A stretch of 64,000 nt of DNA from Paludibacteraceae bacterium (GCA_024399655.1 JAKSNP010000003.1:60778-124777); one strand, 5' to 3'. Shown: positions 52,998 to 63,542, counted from the stretch's first letter. A program made the numbers and translations. Notes: generated by a model from the sequence alone, not told the origin.

Positions 52998-53477
52998 GTG
53001 AGAAAAGCACCATACATATTACTTCTGGCGGCATTGACGGCAATGGCCTGCACGCCCGAAACCACCTGTCACGTATCCACCGAAAGCAGGATGCGTGTGG
53101 GGATTGTAGGCGACACGCTCGACTTGGAAGGGAAGATAGTGAACTATGCCTTGGACAGCCTCACAATCGTCGGTGTGGGACAGGACAGTATCCTTTTTGA
53201 CAACATCAAGCTCACCAAATCCTACAATATGCCGCTCCGCCCCGATCAAGAAGAAGCGGCATTCGCCATCTGTTATCATAATTATTGGGATACGTTGAAG
53301 GTAACCTATACCAATCATCGCCGCTTCATCAGTCTGGCTTGCGGTGAATCCACCGCCTACACGCTGAAGACGGCAGATGTCACTCCTCACGGTTGGGTGG
53401 ACAGCGTCTGCATCGTATCCACCGACATCGATATCACCCCAAAAGAGAATATCGTACTTTATATTCACGGTTATTAA
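52998..53477 (+). CDS. DUF6452-type lipoprotein
   Basis: The 159-residue lipoprotein (MRKAPYILLLAALTAMAC, Cys18) is of the Bacteroidales DUF6452 type. It has TTCHVSTESRMRVGI, a SLTIVGVGQDSILFDN strand, MPLRPDQEEAAFAI, a central YWDTLKVTY, SLACG, and a final DSVCIVSTDIDI followed by NIVLYI. The role is unknown. It is followed 15 nt later by a DUF6048-type barrel gene; the two families are commonly paired, so they probably act together in the outer membrane. Confidence 0.75.
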   Translation: MRKAPYILLLAALTAMACTPETTCHVSTESRMRVGIVGDTLDLEGKIVNYALDSLTIVGVGQDSILFDNIKLTKSYNMPLRPDQEEAAFAICYHNYWDTLKVTYTNHRRFISLACGESTAYTLKTADVTPHGWVDSVCIVSTDIDITPKENIVLYIHGY

Positions 53478-53492
53478 TCCGATAGTTTCGCC

Positions 53493-54164
53493 ATGCGCAA
53501 ATATCTTCTATTCATAGTCTGCCTCTCAGCCGTAGCCCTCAGCGCCACGGCTCAGACCTACGAGGAAGAGAAAAAGCAACAGAAAGACAGCGCCATCTAT
53601 CAAGGCACCTATCTGAAGTTGGACCTTTTCAACCCCGTATTCGAGGCCGCTCGCTCCAAAGGCGGCATACAAGACTATGAGTTGTGTATCAATGTACGTC
53701 TGAAGCAGCGATTCTATCCTACCCTTGAATTGGGATACGCTCAAGCCCAAGACAGCGCCGACGGCGGACACTACGACGGTCGGGGCGGCTTCTTGCGCGC
53801 GGGCTTGGATTTCAACGGTCTGCGCAAACACCCCGAAAGTCCGCACGCATTATTGGTGGGTTTACGCATAGGCACCTCCTATCAGGGCTACAACCTGACC
53901 GGCGTTATCCAGAATTCCTCCTATTGGGAGATGCCTCCGGTGGACTACACCCATCTGCGTCATGCCGACGCCTGGGGTGAAGTGGTGATCGGATGCCAGG
54001 TGCAGATAGCCAAAGGATTCCACATGGGTTGGGACGCACGATTCAAACTGCTCTTCACCAGAAACGACAAGAACGGCGGACCTTTACCTTATTATATACC
54101 CGGCTACGGATACCGGAGCGACACCAACTGGGGGTTCCACTACTACATCGGATGGAAATTCTAA
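53493..54164 (+). CDS. DUF6048-type outer-membrane protein
   Basis: The 223-residue product has a signal peptide (MRKYLLFIVCLSAVALSATAQ). Barrel-like strands follow (YLKLDLFNPVFEAARSKG, LCINVRLKQRFYPTLELGYA, FLRAGLDFNGLRK, LLVGLRIGTSYQGYNL, WGEVVIGCQVQIAKGFHMGW), ending in YIGWKF with a terminal Phe. It matches the DUF6048 family that accompanies DUF6452 lipoproteins. Its function is unknown. Confidence 0.78.
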   Translation: MRKYLLFIVCLSAVALSATAQTYEEEKKQQKDSAIYQGTYLKLDLFNPVFEAARSKGGIQDYELCINVRLKQRFYPTLELGYAQAQDSADGGHYDGRGGFLRAGLDFNGLRKHPESPHALLVGLRIGTSYQGYNLTGVIQNSSYWEMPPVDYTHLRHADAWGEVVIGCQVQIAKGFHMGWDARFKLLFTRNDKNGGPLPYYIPGYGYRSDTNWGFHYYIGWKF

Positions 54165-54167
54165 GGA

Positions 54168-54204
54168 CCTTGACCTTAACCTTGTCCTTATACCTTGGCC
54201 TTAA
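54168..54204. repeat. Six CCTT-based hexamer repeats
   Basis: CCTTGA, CCTTAA, CCTTGT, CCTTAT, CCTTGG and CCTTAA follow one another with a single extra base. They lie directly after the DUF6048 stop codon. Confidence 0.8.
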
Positions 54205-54208
54205 CTGC

Positions 54209-54232
54209 ATCAATCAATCAATCAATCAATCA
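54209..54232. repeat. Perfect (ATCA)6 microsatellite before tkt
   Basis: Six perfect ATCA units end 31 bp before the tkt start codon. Slipped-strand changes in unit number could alter the leader or promoter spacing. Confidence 0.92.
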
Positions 54233-54263
54233 ACTGAAGATTATCAATAAAAAAACATATACA

Positions 54264-56288
54264 ATGAACACTACAAAATTAATGAATCGAGCAGCAGACA
54301 ACATTCGTATTCTGGCAGCTGCGATGGTTGAAAAAGCAAAAAGCGGTCACCCCGGCGGAGCAATGGGTGGCGCAGACTTCATCAATGTACTTTATTCGGA
54401 ATTTCTCCGTTATGATCCTGACAATGCAGGATGGGAAGCACGTGACCGTTTCTTCCTTGACCCCGGTCATATGGCCCCGATGCTTTACGCTCAATTGGCA
54501 TTAGCGGGACGTTTCACGTTGGATGATCTGCAGCATCTACGTCAATGGCAATCCGTCACTCCCGGTCATCCCGAGCGCGACGTGGCCCACGGAATCGAAA
54601 ACACGAGCGGTCCTCTGGGTCAAGGTCACACCTTTGCCGTAGGAGCAGCCATTGCAGCCAAGTGGATGAACGCCCGCTTCGGCGAGATACACAATCCTAC
54701 CATCTACGCTTTCATATCGGACGGCGGCATACAGGAGGAAATCAGTCAAGGTGCAGGTCGTATGGCCGGTCACCTGGGGTTGAGCAACCTGATCATGTTT
54801 TACGACAGCAACCGTGTACAACTCTCCACCAACTGCGAAGAAGTGGATACCGAAGATGTACGCATGAAATACGAAGCGTGGGGTTGGATGGTACAGGAAG
54901 TGCCGGGAAACGATCCCGACGCCATCCGCGACGCCCTGCTGAAAGCCAAAGAGGAGAAAAACCGTCCGAGTCTGATCATTGGCCATACGTCAATGGGTAA
55001 AGGTTGCGTAACCGAAGAAGGCAAAAGCTGGGAAGGCAAATGTTCCACCCACGGGCAGCCTATCAGCAAGGCCGGCGCTTCGTTCGCGAAGACGGTGGAG
55101 AACCTGGGCGGCAGCCCCGAAGATCCCTTCACCATATTCCCCGAAGTGAAAGAGATGTACGACCAACGCGCAGCCGAATTGCGTGCGCAAGCCAATCTGG
55201 CATACGAGCGTTATTATAAATGGGGCGAGAAGAACCCGACTCTGAAACAGGAATACGAGTCCTACATGTCAGGATCCGTTCCCTGCATCGATTGGAGCCT
55301 GCTGGAGCAAAAGCCGAATATCGCCACCCGCACCGCTTCGGCAGCCGTGCTCGGTTTCCTGGCAGAAAATGTGGGCAATATGATAGTAAGTTCGGCCGAC
55401 CTGAGCAATTCGGACAAGACGGACGGATTCCTGAAGAAGACTCATGCCATCACCCGCAACGATTTCAGCGGTCAATTCCTGCAAGCCGGTGTAAGCGAAC
55501 TCACTATGGCCTGTGTGATGATCGGTATGTCGCTTCACGGAGGTATCATTCCTGCCTGCGGCACCTTCTTCGTATTCTCCGACTACATGAAACCCGCCGT
55601 ACGTATGGCAGCCCTGATGGAACTGCCCGTCATCTTCATTTGGAGCCACGACGCCTTCCGTGTAGGTGAAGACGGTCCGACCCACGAACCCGTAGAACAC
55701 GAAGCACAAATCCGTCTGATGGAGAAGCTGCACAATCATAGCGGTCGTCCCTCGATGTTGGTAATGCGTCCGGCTGATTCCGACGAAACCACGTTGGCAT
55801 GGCGCGCTGCTATCGAGAACACCCACACTCCTACCGCCCTTATTCTCTCCCGTCAGGATATCACATCGGTTCACGCCGGTGATATCAACGCATGGGCAGA
55901 AGGTTTCCGCAAAGGAGCGTATATCGTATCCAAAGACGAAAATCCGGAAGTGGTATTGTTGGCTTCCGGAAGCGAAGTGACCACCCTGTCAGCCGGTGCC
56001 GAACTGCTGAGGAAGGACGGCATACGTCTGCAGATAGTAAGCGTGCCGAGCGAAGGCGTATTCCGTCAGCAAGACCAAGCCTATCAGGAGTCCGTTCTGC
56101 CCCAAGGAGTAAAACGCTTCGGTATGACGGCCGGTCTGCCCTGCACACTCGAGAGCCTGGTGGGTGAAAACGGACGCATCTGGGGATTGGAATCCTTCGG
56201 TTTCTCCGCACCCTATAAAGTGCTGGACGAGAAATTGGGCTTTACCGCCGAAAACGTGTACAACCAGGTAAAAGAAATGTTGAAATAA
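54264..56288 (+). CDS. tkt: Transketolase
   Basis: From MNTTKLMNRAADNIRILAAA the product is 674 residues. The thiamine diphosphate-binding motif is GDG-like SDGGIQEEISQGAGRMAGHLGLSNLIMFYDSN, with SGHPGGAMGGAD at the N-terminus and the pyrimidine domain VGVSELTMACVMIGMSLHG. The C-terminal domain carries the substrate-binding DAFRVGEDGPTHEPVEH. It links pentose and hexose phosphates. The upstream in-frame ATG at 54195 would translate the microsatellite and was rejected. Confidence 0.96.
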   Translation: MNTTKLMNRAADNIRILAAAMVEKAKSGHPGGAMGGADFINVLYSEFLRYDPDNAGWEARDRFFLDPGHMAPMLYAQLALAGRFTLDDLQHLRQWQSVTPGHPERDVAHGIENTSGPLGQGHTFAVGAAIAAKWMNARFGEIHNPTIYAFISDGGIQEEISQGAGRMAGHLGLSNLIMFYDSNRVQLSTNCEEVDTEDVRMKYEAWGWMVQEVPGNDPDAIRDALLKAKEEKNRPSLIIGHTSMGKGCVTEEGKSWEGKCSTHGQPISKAGASFAKTVENLGGSPEDPFTIFPEVKEMYDQRAAELRAQANLAYERYYKWGEKNPTLKQEYESYMSGSVPCIDWSLLEQKPNIATRTASAAVLGFLAENVGNMIVSSADLSNSDKTDGFLKKTHAITRNDFSGQFLQAGVSELTMACVMIGMSLHGGIIPACGTFFVFSDYMKPAVRMAALMELPVIFIWSHDAFRVGEDGPTHEPVEHEAQIRLMEKLHNHSGRPSMLVMRPADSDETTLAWRAAIENTHTPTALILSRQDITSVHAGDINAWAEGFRKGAYIVSKDENPEVVLLASGSEVTTLSAGAELLRKDGIRLQIVSVPSEGVFRQQDQAYQESVLPQGVKRFGMTAGLPCTLESLVGENGRIWGLESFGFSAPYKVLDEKLGFTAENVYNQVKEMLK

Positions 56289-56315
56289 CATCTATCGACT
56301 CAATCCTATCAATAT

Positions 56316-59120
56316 ATGGACTATAATTTTCAGGAAATAGAACAACAATGGCAAGCAGAGTGGGAAAAGGCCGAAGTCTATAAAGTGGACAATCATAGCG
56401 ACCGTGAGCCCTTCTATGTACTTGACATGTTCCCCTATCCGTCCGGAGCAGGTCTGCATGTAGGACATCCTCTGGGCTATATCGCATCCGATATCTACAG
56501 CCGCTACAAACGTCTTCAGGGATTCAACGTACTTCATCCCATGGGATTTGACGCCTACGGACTGCCTGCAGAGCAATATGCCATCCAGACGGGTCAGCAT
56601 CCGGAGAAGACCACCAACGAGAATATCGCGCGTTATATCTCGCAACTCAAGAAAATCGGTTTTTGCTATGATTGGGACCGTCAAGTACGTACTTGCGACC
56701 CTCAATTCTACCATTGGACCCAATACGCCTTCATCCGGATGTTCGATTCGTATTATGATGCCGACCAGCAGAAAGCCCGTCCGATCAGCGAACTCGTAGC
56801 CCGATTTGAAGCAGAGGATCCCGCCTGGAAGACCATGAGCGAAAAAGAGCAGCAACAACGGCTGATGCAATACCGTATAGCCTATCTGGCCGACACGAAA
56901 GTGAACTGGTGTCCCAAATTGGGAACCGTTCTCGCCAACGACGAGGTGAGCGAAGGTCTCTCCGTACGCGGCGGTTATCCTGTAGAGCAACGCGTGATGC
57001 GTCAATGGTGCCTGCGCGTATCGGCATACGCCGGACGTCTGTTGGAGGGTCTCGACCGAATTGATTGGACCGAATCGTTGAAAGAGACTCAGAAGAACTG
57101 GATAGGCCGCTCCGAAGGTGCGGAAATGCGCTTCAACATCAAAGGTCAGGACGAGCCATTCACCATCTTCACCACCCGTGCCGATACGGTGTACGGTGTC
57201 ACCTTTATGGTACTGGCTCCCGAAAGCGAATACGTGAAACGCGTAGTGACTGCCGAGCAGAAAGAAGAAGTGGAATCCTACCTGGACCGTTGCCGTCATC
57301 GTACGGAACGCGAACGCATAGCCGACCGTAAAGTGACGGGTGTATTCACCGGTTCGTACGCCATCAATCCCCTCACCCAAGGCGAGATACCCATTTATAT
57401 CTCCGACTATGTATTGGCCGGTTACGGAACGGGAGCAATTATGGCCGTGCCCGCACACGACAGCCGTGACTACGCCTTTGCCAAACACTTCAACCTGCCG
57501 ATAATCCCCCTGATTGAAGGAGCGGACGTAAGCGAGCAGTCGTTTGACGCCAAAGAAGGAAAGATGATCAACTCGGGAATCCTGAACGGATTGGAAGTGA
57601 AAGACGCCATCCGCCGGATGAAAGAATATATCACCGAAACCGGAATCGGTCGCGTCAAAGTGAACTATCGTCTCCGCGACGCCATCTTCTCGCGCCAGCG
57701 CTATTGGGGCGAGCCGTTCCCTATATATTATAAGGACGGAATGCCCTATACGTTGCCTGAAGAATGTCTGCCGTTGCAATTGCCGGAAGTGGACAAATTC
57801 CTTCCCACCGAGAGCGGTGAGCCTCCACTCGGCAACGCGACCGTATGGGCTTGGGACGAAGAGCACCGCCAAGTGGTGGAAAAAAGCAAGATCAATCACA
57901 CCACCATTTTCCCGTTGGAGCTCTGCACGATGCCGGGCTTTGCAGGCAGCAGCGCCTATTATCTGCGCTATATGGACAATCACAACAGCAGCACGCTGGT
58001 GGATAAGGACGTAAACGCCTATTGGCGTCAGGTGAATCTCTATATCGGCGGAACCGAACATGCCACGGGTCACCTTATCTACAGCCGTTTCTGGAACAAG
58101 TTCCTCTACGACCTGGGCTTGGTATGCGAGGACGAACCGTTCAAAAAACTGATCAACCAAGGCATGATCCAGGGACGTAGCAACTTCGTATACCGCTATA
58201 TAGGAGAAGGCGCCACGGGTAACCTGTATGTAAGTTACAATCTGATCGATACCCCCGAATACAAGGATAAAGTGCAACCCATTCATGTAAACGTGAATAT
58301 CGTGCACAACGATATCCTTGATATAGAAGCGTTCAGGAATTGGATGCCCGAATTCAAAGACGCCCGTTTCATCTACAGCGACGGCAGCAGCGACTTCGAC
58401 AATCCTTATTCCCAGATATTCGCAGAAAAACAATATATATGCGGTTGGGCGATCGAGAAGATGTCGAAATCGATGTTCAACGTAGTGAATCCTGACGATG
58501 TGGTGAAGAACTTCGGTGCCGACACGTTGCGCCTCTACGAAATGTTTCTCGGTCCGCTTGAGATGAGCAAGCCTTGGGACACCAACGGTATTGACGGCGT
58601 ACATCGATTCCTGCGCAAGATATGGAACATGTATGAAACCGTATCGGATGACGAACCCACCCGTGACGAACTGCGTAGCCTGCACAAACTGATCAAGAAG
58701 ATCACCTGGGATGTGGAGAACTTCTCGTTCAACACGTCGATTCCGGCCTTTATGATCGCCCAGAACGAGTTGAACGGGCTGAAGTGCAACAAACGCGCCG
58801 TATTGGAGACGGTGGCCATCCTTTTGGCCCCGTACGCACCCCATATAGCGGAAGCGATGTGGCACCGCTGCGGTCACACCACCTTCGTAGTGGACGCCCA
58901 ATGGCCCGAAGTGAACGAAGAATACCTGCAGGAGGACGGCGTGAAATATCCCGTCCAATTCAACGGAAAAGTTCGTTTCACCCTTACCTTGCCGAAAGAC
59001 ATGAGCAAGGAAGACGTAGAAAAAGCCGTGATGCAAAACGAAGAAACGGCCAAATATCTGACCGGCACGCCCAAGCGCGTGATTGTAGTTCCCGGCAAGA
59101 TAGTGAATATCGTGCTATAA
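56316..59120 (+). CDS. leuS: Leucine--tRNA ligase
   Basis: This 934-residue class I synthetase has the HIGH motif in [17 protein letters not shown]. The large CP1 editing domain carries [19 protein letters not shown] and [14 protein letters not shown], and the KMSKS motif is in [17 protein letters not shown]. The C-terminal anticodon domain is complete. It starts 28 nt after tkt and is probably co-transcribed with it. A 914-codon antisense ORF lies opposite and is a codon-bias artefact. Confidence 0.97.
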   Translation: MDYNFQEIEQQWQAEWEKAEVYKVDNHSDREPFYVLDMFPYPSGAGLHVGHPLGYIASDIYSRYKRLQGFNVLHPMGFDAYGLPAEQYAIQTGQHPEKTTNENIARYISQLKKIGFCYDWDRQVRTCDPQFYHWTQYAFIRMFDSYYDADQQKARPISELVARFEAEDPAWKTMSEKEQQQRLMQYRIAYLADTKVNWCPKLGTVLANDEVSEGLSVRGGYPVEQRVMRQWCLRVSAYAGRLLEGLDRIDWTESLKETQKNWIGRSEGAEMRFNIKGQDEPFTIFTTRADTVYGVTFMVLAPESEYVKRVVTAEQKEEVESYLDRCRHRTERERIADRKVTGVFTGSYAINPLTQGEIPIYISDYVLAGYGTGAIMAVPAHDSRDYAFAKHFNLPIIPLIEGADVSEQSFDAKEGKMINSGILNGLEVKDAIRRMKEYITETGIGRVKVNYRLRDAIFSRQRYWGEPFPIYYKDGMPYTLPEECLPLQLPEVDKFLPTESGEPPLGNATVWAWDEEHRQVVEKSKINHTTIFPLELCTMPGFAGSSAYYLRYMDNHNSSTLVDKDVNAYWRQVNLYIGGTEHATGHLIYSRFWNKFLYDLGLVCEDEPFKKLINQGMIQGRSNFVYRYIGEGATGNLYVSYNLIDTPEYKDKVQPIHVNVNIVHNDILDIEAFRNWMPEFKDARFIYSDGSSDFDNPYSQIFAEKQYICGWAIEKMSKSMFNVVNPDDVVKNFGADTLRLYEMFLGPLEMSKPWDTNGIDGVHRFLRKIWNMYETVSDDEPTRDELRSLHKLIKKITWDVENFSFNTSIPAFMIAQNELNGLKCNKRAVLETVAILLAPYAPHIAEAMWHRCGHTTFVVDAQWPEVNEEYLQEDGVKYPVQFNGKVRFTLTLPKDMSKEDVEKAVMQNEETAKYLTGTPKRVIVVPGKIVNIVL

Positions 59121-59133
59121 CAGAAAAAGGAAT

Positions 59134-59174
59134 CATGTTCCGTCCCACTCCGAAAAGGAGGGCGACGGGACATG
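59134..59174. other. Long imperfect hairpin after leuS
   Basis: CATGTTCCGTCCC at the left pairs with GGGCGACGGGACATG at the right, extended inward by CTCC/GGAG around a GAAA-type loop. There is no T run on the plus strand. It may end leuS transcription or stabilise its 3' end. Confidence 0.5.
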
Positions 59175-59176
59175 AT

Positions 59177-59201
59177 AAAAAAAAAGAGGCGTTGCAGCCT
59201 C
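59177..59201 (-). terminator. Terminator of tRNA-Lys
   Basis: On the minus strand GAGGC and GCCTC (59197-59201 with 59186-59190) form a short stem followed by nine T. It lies 5 nt after the tRNA. Confidence 0.78.
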
Positions 59202-59206
59202 TTGTG

Positions 59207-59279
59207 TGAACCAGCTGGGGCTCGAACCCAGGACCCCATCCTTAAAAGGGATGTGCTCTACCTGCTGAGCTACTGATTC
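59207..59279 (-). tRNA. tRNA-Lys (anticodon UUU)
   Basis: The complement folds as a standard 73-nt tRNA. The acceptor stem is GAATCAG/CTGGTTC with discriminator A, the D arm is GCTCAGCAGGTAGAGC, the anticodon stem is CATCC/GGATG with loop CTTTTAA (anticodon TTT), and the T arm is GGGTTCGAGCCC. CCA is not encoded. Confidence 0.96.
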
Positions 59280-59303
59280 ATTGCTCTTTCTCAAAAGCGG
59301 CTG

Positions 59304-59335
59304 CAAAGGTACTGCTTTTTTTTGATATGACCAAA
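59304..59335 (-). promoter_or_regulatory. Promoter of tRNA-Lys
   Basis: TTTG (59332-59335), exactly 20 nt, then TACCTTTG (59304-59311) on the minus strand. The 28-bp core 59297-59324 is identical to that of tRNA-Ser. It overlaps the ispG upstream region. Confidence 0.85.
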
Positions 59336-59351
59336 TTTTTTCGCAAAAAAA

Positions 59352-60704
59352 ATGAATATTTCTTTCAAAAAACAACGAAGGAAGACAAATAATGCCAAAA
59401 TCGGGCCGATTTATGTAGGATCCGACTATCCCATCCGCATTCAGACGATGGCCAACACGTCGACCGATGACATAGATGGAAGTGTGGCCCAAGCCGTCAG
59501 ATGCGCGCAATCAGGAGCGGACCTATTCCGTTATACAACCCAAGGATTACGTGAGGTGGAATCGGTAAAGGAAATCAACCGTCGTCTGAAGGCACAAGGA
59601 ATAAGGATGCCTTTGGTGGCCGATATACATTTCCGTTCGGATGTAGCTGACGCAGCCGCAGCGGTTGTGGAAAAAGTAAGAATCAATCCGGGCAACTACG
59701 CGAACGATCCCAGTACGATCCATCAACGTTTCAGCCACTTGCTCTCACTTTGCAAGCAACACGGCACGGCTCTCCGAATCGGCGTGAATCACGGATCGCT
59801 GTCGAAACGCATCATGGAACAATACGGTGACACGCCCGAAGGAATGACCCAAAGCTGTATGGAGTATCTGCGGATAGCAGTAGCTGAGGGTTTTGAAAAT
59901 ATCGTATTGAGCATCAAGGCGTCGAACACCCGCATCATGGTAGAGACAGTCCGTCTGCTGGTGAAAACGATGGATAAGGAGGACATGCATTTCCCCTTGC
60001 ACCTGGGTGTGACTGAAGCCGGAGAAGGCGAAGACGGTCGCATCAAATCGGCGGTAGGAATCGGAGCGTTGCTGGCCGACGGAATCGGCGACACCGTACG
60101 CGTGAGCCTGAGCGAAGAGCCGGAAGCGGAACTTCCCGTGGCACGAGATTTGGTGGATTATTTCATGAATCCCGCCAGTCCCCGATATAACGGGAACACG
60201 GCGTGCGTGGAGAACGGCTGTGTGACCTATACCGGAACGGAAAGCGATGCGGGGCAGTTCGCCCTGCATGCAGCAGCCGAATGCGGGCATCTATTGTGGG
60301 ACAACGATTGCAACGAGTTGCAGATCCGGTCGTCAGCAGGTCTCCAGTTGCCCGATTTGGAGAACGATATCCTGCAAGCGACGGGAATCAAGCGCTATAA
60401 GACCGAATTCGTATCATGTCCGGGTTGCGGACGTACGATGTTCGATCTGCAGAGCACGGTAGCGGCCGTAAAAGAGGCGTTACGGAATCACCCTGATAAG
60501 GGCGACCTGCAGGGATTGAAGATCGCCATCATGGGTTGCATTGTGAACGGTCCCGGCGAAATGGCGGATGCCGACTACGGTTATGTAGGTGCCGGCAGAG
60601 ACCGCATATCATTATACAGAGGCAAGGAATGCGTATTGAAAAATATTCCTCAGGCCGAAGCAGTCAATCAATTGATACATTTAATACAACAAGATAAAAA
60701 ATGA
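59352..60704 (+). CDS. ispG: 4-hydroxy-3-methylbut-2-enyl diphosphate synthase
   Basis: This 450-residue GcpE/IspG makes HMBPP in the methylerythritol phosphate pathway of isoprenoid synthesis. Iron-sulfur ligands are C356, C359 and C396 plus Glu403 ([11 protein letters not shown] and GCIVNGPGE). The N-terminal TIM barrel has [20 protein letters not shown] and [11 protein letters not shown]. Bacteroidota and plant enzymes usually carry a large inserted domain giving more than 600 residues. Here only about 80 residues separate the barrel ([17 protein letters not shown]) from the cluster domain, so most of the insert is missing although both flanks look normal. The stop overlaps the pfp start (ATGA). 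Confidence 0.94.
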   Translation: MNISFKKQRRKTNNAKIGPIYVGSDYPIRIQTMANTSTDDIDGSVAQAVRCAQSGADLFRYTTQGLREVESVKEINRRLKAQGIRMPLVADIHFRSDVADAAAAVVEKVRINPGNYANDPSTIHQRFSHLLSLCKQHGTALRIGVNHGSLSKRIMEQYGDTPEGMTQSCMEYLRIAVAEGFENIVLSIKASNTRIMVETVRLLVKTMDKEDMHFPLHLGVTEAGEGEDGRIKSAVGIGALLADGIGDTVRVSLSEEPEAELPVARDLVDYFMNPASPRYNGNTACVENGCVTYTGTESDAGQFALHAAAECGHLLWDNDCNELQIRSSAGLQLPDLENDILQATGIKRYKTEFVSCPGCGRTMFDLQSTVAAVKEALRNHPDKGDLQGLKIAIMGCIVNGPGEMADADYGYVGAGRDRISLYRGKECVLKNIPQAEAVNQLIHLIQQDKK

Positions 60705-62371
60705 TTATTTCAAAGAAATCGCCGCTTCAGATTGCACGGCAGTCGTATCTGCCCAAATTGCCGCTGGCCCTTCAGGGGCATGTATGCCTTCAAGCGGGTC
60801 AACCGACAGAATCGGTAGCGAACAACAAGGAAATACGCCAATTGTTTCCGAACACATACGGTCTTCCCGTCATCAGTCTCCGTCAAGCCAAAGAAGGTGA
60901 CTATGTACTTCATACCGACCATCCGCTGAATGTGGGTGTCATCCTCTCCGGCGGTCAAGCTCCCGGGGGTCACAACGTGATCAGCGGCCTATACGACGGA
61001 TTGAAACGCCAGAACGAGAAAAGCCAGTTATACGGTTTTTTGGGCGGTCCGAGCGGATTGATAGAGCACAAGTACGTACTGTTGACCGACCAGATGATAG
61101 ACGACTGCCGCAATACGGGGGGCTTTGACATCATCGGCAGCGGCAGAACCAAGTTGGAAACGCCCGAGCAGTTTGACCAGGCCATAGACGTATGCCAGGA
61201 ACTGAGTATAACGGCGCTGGTGATCGTAGGCGGAGACGACAGCAACACCAATTCCTGCATATTGGCAGAATATTTCCAGCAGAAAGGCTGCGGTATTCAG
61301 GTAATCGGCATACCCAAAACGATTGACGGTGACCTGAAGAACGGGGAGATTGAGACCAGTTTCGGTTTTGATACCGCCACCAAGGTATACAGCGAACTGA
61401 TCGGCAATATCCAACGTGATGCCAACTCCTCGAAGAAATATTGGCATTTTATCCGTCTGATGGGGAGGAACGCGAGTCACGTGACGTTGGAATGCGCATT
61501 GCAGTCGCAGCCCAACATCACCTTGATATCGGAAGAGGTGAAAGCTCGTAACATGACGTTGAATGACGTGGTGGATTATATAGTAAGCGTGATCGTTGAG
61601 CGTGCGAAAGCCGACCTCAATTTCGGTACAGTATTGGTTCCGGAAGGTTTGATAGAATTCATCCCTGCGATCGGCGTGCTGATCAACGAGCTCAACGATA
61701 TTCTGGCGGACAACAGCGAGTTCAACACACTGAATGACGATGACGAGCGATGCGAATACATCAAGGGAATGCTCACTCCCGCTAGCTCGGACCTGTACAG
61801 CAGTCTCCCCCGCAGCATCCAACGGCAATTGCTGTTGGACCGCGATCCTCACGGCAATGTGATGGTAAGCCGTATCGAAACGGAAAAGCTGCTTATAGAG
61901 ATGGTATCGAAACGTCTGGCCAAATTGAAAGGAGAAGGCAAATACAAAGGCAAATTTTCAGCCTTGAGCCACTTCTTCGGGTATGAAGGCCGTTGTGCGA
62001 TTCCGAGCAACTTTGATGCTGACTACTGTTACAGCCTGGGACTCACCTCGGTGCATCTGATAGCAGCCGGCAAGACGGGCTACATGGCCGTGGTTCGCAA
62101 CCTGATCGAACCGGCGAGCGAATGGATACCCGGCGGCGTCCCCTTGACCATGTTGATGAATCTGGAGCACCGCAACGGGAAGATGAAGCCCGTGATTCAA
62201 AAAGCGTTAGTGGATTTGAACGGTGCGCCGTTCCATTATCTGGCCGCCCACCGCAACGAGTGGGCGGGCGAACGCACGACATACGTATATCCGGGTCCTA
62301 TCCAATATTACGGTCCTGTAGAGGTGTGTGACCAACCCACCCGCACCTTGAAACTGGAGCATATCAAATAA
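60701..62371 (+). CDS. pfp: Diphosphate--fructose-6-phosphate 1-phosphotransferase
   Basis: This 556-residue PPi-dependent phosphofructokinase is of the long (plant/Bacteroidota beta-like) type. It has [17 protein letters not shown], the GGDDSNTNS motif in which the second Asp blocks ATP and selects pyrophosphate, the catalytic segment [12 protein letters not shown], and [16 protein letters not shown]. It phosphorylates fructose 6-phosphate reversibly, saving ATP in an anaerobe. It is translationally coupled to ispG by a 4-nt overlap. Confidence 0.95.
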   Translation: MIISKKSPLQIARQSYLPKLPLALQGHVCLQAGQPTESVANNKEIRQLFPNTYGLPVISLRQAKEGDYVLHTDHPLNVGVILSGGQAPGGHNVISGLYDGLKRQNEKSQLYGFLGGPSGLIEHKYVLLTDQMIDDCRNTGGFDIIGSGRTKLETPEQFDQAIDVCQELSITALVIVGGDDSNTNSCILAEYFQQKGCGIQVIGIPKTIDGDLKNGEIETSFGFDTATKVYSELIGNIQRDANSSKKYWHFIRLMGRNASHVTLECALQSQPNITLISEEVKARNMTLNDVVDYIVSVIVERAKADLNFGTVLVPEGLIEFIPAIGVLINELNDILADNSEFNTLNDDDERCEYIKGMLTPASSDLYSSLPRSIQRQLLLDRDPHGNVMVSRIETEKLLIEMVSKRLAKLKGEGKYKGKFSALSHFFGYEGRCAIPSNFDADYCYSLGLTSVHLIAAGKTGYMAVVRNLIEPASEWIPGGVPLTMLMNLEHRNGKMKPVIQKALVDLNGAPFHYLAAHRNEWAGERTTYVYPGPIQYYGPVEVCDQPTRTLKLEHIK

Positions 62372-62396
62372 ATTGCGTCAAAAAAAAAGAACGATC

Positions 62397-63116
62397 ATGA
62401 AACGACTTTTTGCATTCATCACCCTGGTGCTTGCCTCGATGAGCATGGCGGGCGCCGAATATAGCGACAAGCAGCTGTATGAAGGTTATCTGACCAACGA
62501 TTTCAGCCTTTGGACTGCATATATCAACAATACGGATTGGAGCACGCTGAATACGGAGGAACGTATGCGCTACATCAACTACGAATACGGGTATGTCCCC
62601 TTTATGGCGGATCAGAAGAATCCGAATGCGCGCCGTTATCTGGACCAATACAAGGCCCACCTGGAGGAAGAGAAATGCCACATGACTGAAGCTCAATACA
62701 CGGCATATCTCTGTGCGGCCAACGCGTACGAATACCTGTTGGATAAGAAAAAACTGTTTTCAGCGGGTTTGCAGTCGTTCAAGTTAGCGAAGAAGGCCGT
62801 AGAATTGGACGATAACAATCCCATAGGTTTGTTATTGAAGGCCAACGTCAATTTTCACGCTCCGAAAGGTTTTGGAGGTAACAAGGAAGAAGCCCTGCGT
62901 CTGTTTCTGAAGGCGGAAAAGATCATGCGTCAGGAAGGGACATGGCGCTATCTATGGAACTACCCCGCCCTTCAGCTATGCATAGCTCAATGTTATGAAG
63001 AATTGGGTGAGAAGGAGAAAGCGATATCAAAATGCGAATCCATCCTGCAAGAGCATCCCAAATTCAATTATGTCCGCAACACCTATCTACCGGCATTGAG
63101 AGCCAAAAAGAAATAA
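62397..63116 (+). CDS. Exported TPR-like protein
   Basis: From MKRLFAFITLVLASMSMAGA the product is 239 residues with a signal peptide. A helical repeat domain follows (YDKKLYEGYL-like N-terminus SDKQLYEGYLTNDFSLW, FKLAKKAVELDDNNPIGLLLKAN, EEALRLFLKAEKIMR, CIAQCYEELGEKEKAISKCESIL). The last two helices are clear tetratricopeptide repeats. It is probably a periplasmic scaffold protein of unknown role. It begins 25 nt after pfp and is likely co-transcribed with it. Confidence 0.8.
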   Translation: MKRLFAFITLVLASMSMAGAEYSDKQLYEGYLTNDFSLWTAYINNTDWSTLNTEERMRYINYEYGYVPFMADQKNPNARRYLDQYKAHLEEEKCHMTEAQYTAYLCAANAYEYLLDKKKLFSAGLQSFKLAKKAVELDDNNPIGLLLKANVNFHAPKGFGGNKEEALRLFLKAEKIMRQEGTWRYLWNYPALQLCIAQCYEELGEKEKAISKCESILQEHPKFNYVRNTYLPALRAKKK

Positions 63117-63228
63117 GCAAAAAGACACCTTATCTATGGGCAATAAAACAAAAAGTACATTAGGAAAATTGGTAAATGTATGAGTGTTAGTTAGTTGTGG
63201 AAAATTGAGTGGAAAACGAATTGTGCAT

Positions 63229-63489
63229 TTATTTGGCATTGGTTGGCATTTGCTTGGCACGGATGTGTGATTGAAGGGGAGAAAGTTGTGCATTGCGGAG
63301 AATTTTCATGAGGGTTGACTCAATGTGAACGTGGGAATCAACGAACCCCGGCATTATATAAGGAGCAGTCTCAGGCACATCGCACTCTTCAACATTGGTT
63401 ATCAATCCGTTATCAATAGTCAAAATACCCCCGAAAATCCTCCGGTTTCTCACATCTACAATCTGTCCGACTTTCTTTTCCATAAACAA
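63229..63489 (-). pseudogene. ade: Truncated adenine deaminase remnant
   Basis: The 86-codon frame starts KKVGQIVDVRNRRIFGGILTI and reaches MPGFVDSHVHIESTLM, the conserved N-terminal part of adenine deaminase with the metal-binding HVHIES motif. After ESTLM the similarity stops, and the next 26 codons (KILRNAQLSPLQSHIRAKQM) are unrelated. A full enzyme has well over 500 residues, and nothing between 63117 and 63228 continues it. A -7 box TATCTTTG remains at 63514-63521. The gene has lost roughly 85-90 percent of its length through a deletion. Confidence 0.78.
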
Positions 63490-63513
63490 GATCTCGAAAA
63501 ATTAAAATTTTTG

Positions 63514-63521
63514 CAAAGATA
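63514..63521 (-). promoter_or_regulatory. Retained -7 element before the ade remnant
   Basis: TATCTTTG on the minus strand, about 25 nt before the remnant's ATG. No TTTG is found 20 nt further upstream. Confidence 0.5.
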
Positions 63522-63542
63522 CAACATTTTTCCGACTTTTTT

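Noticed and set aside
56292-59036. 914-codon open frame on the minus strand opposite leuS
   Set aside because: It is fully antisense to an intact leuS with all motifs. Its product is Val/His/Phe-rich without domains, which is a codon-bias shadow.
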